From NCBI RefSeq assembly GCF_025950235.1, contig NZ_JAPDDT010000010.1:62001-126000 (forward strand): a DNA stretch of 64,000 nt, written 5' to 3'. The notes beneath the pieces were generated by a model. It had not been told where the DNA came from and searched no databases. It worked only from the letters and a program-made list of their open reading frames with translations. This DNA is from Luteolibacter arcticus (GTDB lineage Bacteria; Verrucomicrobiota; Verrucomicrobiia; Verrucomicrobiales; Akkermansiaceae). Position 1 is the stretch's first letter, and every line of letters begins with the position of its first letter. Made by a program: the position numbers and the translations under genes. Of this stretch, positions 63,676-64,000 are shown piece after piece.

Positions 63676-64000
63676 AATCGCATTTGGACCAGCTCATGAA
63701 CAAGTGGATCGAGGGTGACCTCGATCCCGAGGATGCCGAGTCCCTGCGCGAATTGCTGGCCGAGGATCCTGCGGCTCGCGAGACGTGCTACGACATGATG
63801 CTCCTCGATCAATTGCTGGGCGAGCGGGAGGAAGCGCGGGCCGCTTTCCCGGAGGAAACGACGCTGCCTTTCCCAACGCGCAAGCTCCCCTCGGTAAGTA
63901 CGGCAGTCGCGGCCGTGGCCTCGCTTGCCGCATTGATTTTCGCGGGACTATGGATCACAGCCCGCCCGGAAGTCGACGCCACTCGCGCGAGCAGTCCGCC
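63672..64000 (+). CDS. FecR-like membrane anti-sigma protein, 3' part missing
   Basis: The open frame runs from ATG 63672 beyond the window end; about 109 residues are visible. The first 75 form a helical cytosolic domain (WIEGDLDPEDAESLRELLAEDPAARE) like the N-terminus of FecR-type anti-sigma proteins. A membrane helix lies at about 78-95 (AVAAVASLAALIFAGLW). The periplasmic part is cut off. The four-base overlap with the ECF gene makes it the likely partner. Confidence 0.8.
   Translation, partial: MKSHLDQLMNKWIEGDLDPEDAESLRELLAEDPAARETCYDMMLLDQLLGEREEARAAFPEETTLPFPTRKLPSVSTAVAAVASLAALIFAGLWITARPEVDATRASSP

Overview
The window looks like a chromosomal segment of a GC-rich Gram-negative bacterium, most probably a member of the Verrucomicrobiota (Luteolibacter/Haloferula-like). 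This is inferred from gene content, not from a phylogenetic marker search. The supporting content is an lpxC-fabZ fusion, ECF sigma genes overlapping membrane anti-sigma genes, an SHD1-domain secreted protein, a giant CotH/lamin-tail secreted protein, secreted terpenoid-cyclase-like repeats, and proteins with histone-H1-like Ala/Lys tails. Lipid A synthesis, Wza/Wzc-type export parts and several beta-barrel proteins show a diderm envelope.

Layout. 1-10 kb: a partial AsmA-like membrane protein (-), sufT, an APC permease with a lipoprotein, a Tat-exported beta-lactamase-fold hydrolase (-), an SHD1 protein, an ABC-F ATPase, and a secreted protein carrying an ExbD-like domain (-). 9.8-10.4 kb: a DUF433/DUF5615 toxin-antitoxin (TA) pair. 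10.5-13.1 kb (-): an ECF sigma factor overlapping a 690-residue protein that combines an anti-sigma-like cytosolic part, one membrane helix, a proline-rich linker and a C-terminal beta-barrel. 13.2-16.9 kb (-): an operon of tail-specific protease, PLP-binding YggS, DUF971 and a small membrane protein. 16.9-22.6 kb (-): an exopolysaccharide export set (outer membrane barrel, Wzc-like tyrosine kinase, Wza-like protein, PDZ protein). 22.6-22.9 kb: two divergent glycine tRNAs. 22.9-26.4 kb: an mpg-nif3-rluA operon (-) divergent from lpxC-fabZ. 26.6-33.6 kb: mixed accessory genes (Uma2, tandem paralogues of unknown family, PcfJ-like, thioredoxin-like ferredoxin, RlmI-like methyltransferase, two proteins sharing an unnamed repeat). 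33.7-39.4 kb: MidA-like methyltransferase, cyclophilin, L,D-transpeptidase, nucleoside-type MFS permease and hypotheticals. 39.5-42.2 kb (-): proB and proA with a second DUF433/DUF5615 pair between them. 42.4-47.1 kb: the CotH/lamin-tail protein. 47.1-53.6 kb: zinc ribbon, hisI, rplS, a three-gene envelope cluster and two sulfotransferases. 54.0-56.9 kb: a pyruvate phosphate dikinase with histone-like tails, then an RHH/PIN TA pair. 57.7-64 kb: a secreted clan-CD (caspase/CHAT-like) peptidase divergent from a multi-PAS histidine kinase and response regulator, then an ECF sigma/anti-sigma pair running off the end.

How the genes work together. Much of the window concerns the envelope: lipid A, peptidoglycan cross-linking, periplasmic proteolysis and folding, polysaccharide export, secreted multidomain proteins and trans-envelope signalling. 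The strongest candidate for an undescribed system is the ECF sigma factor plus its barrel-ended anti-sigma protein, which could physically link the outer membrane to transcription. Structured intergenic DNA is the second theme. There are three copies of an 81-82 bp double-hairpin element with compensatory stem changes, each between convergent genes, and three unrelated long inverted repeats built from short periodic words.
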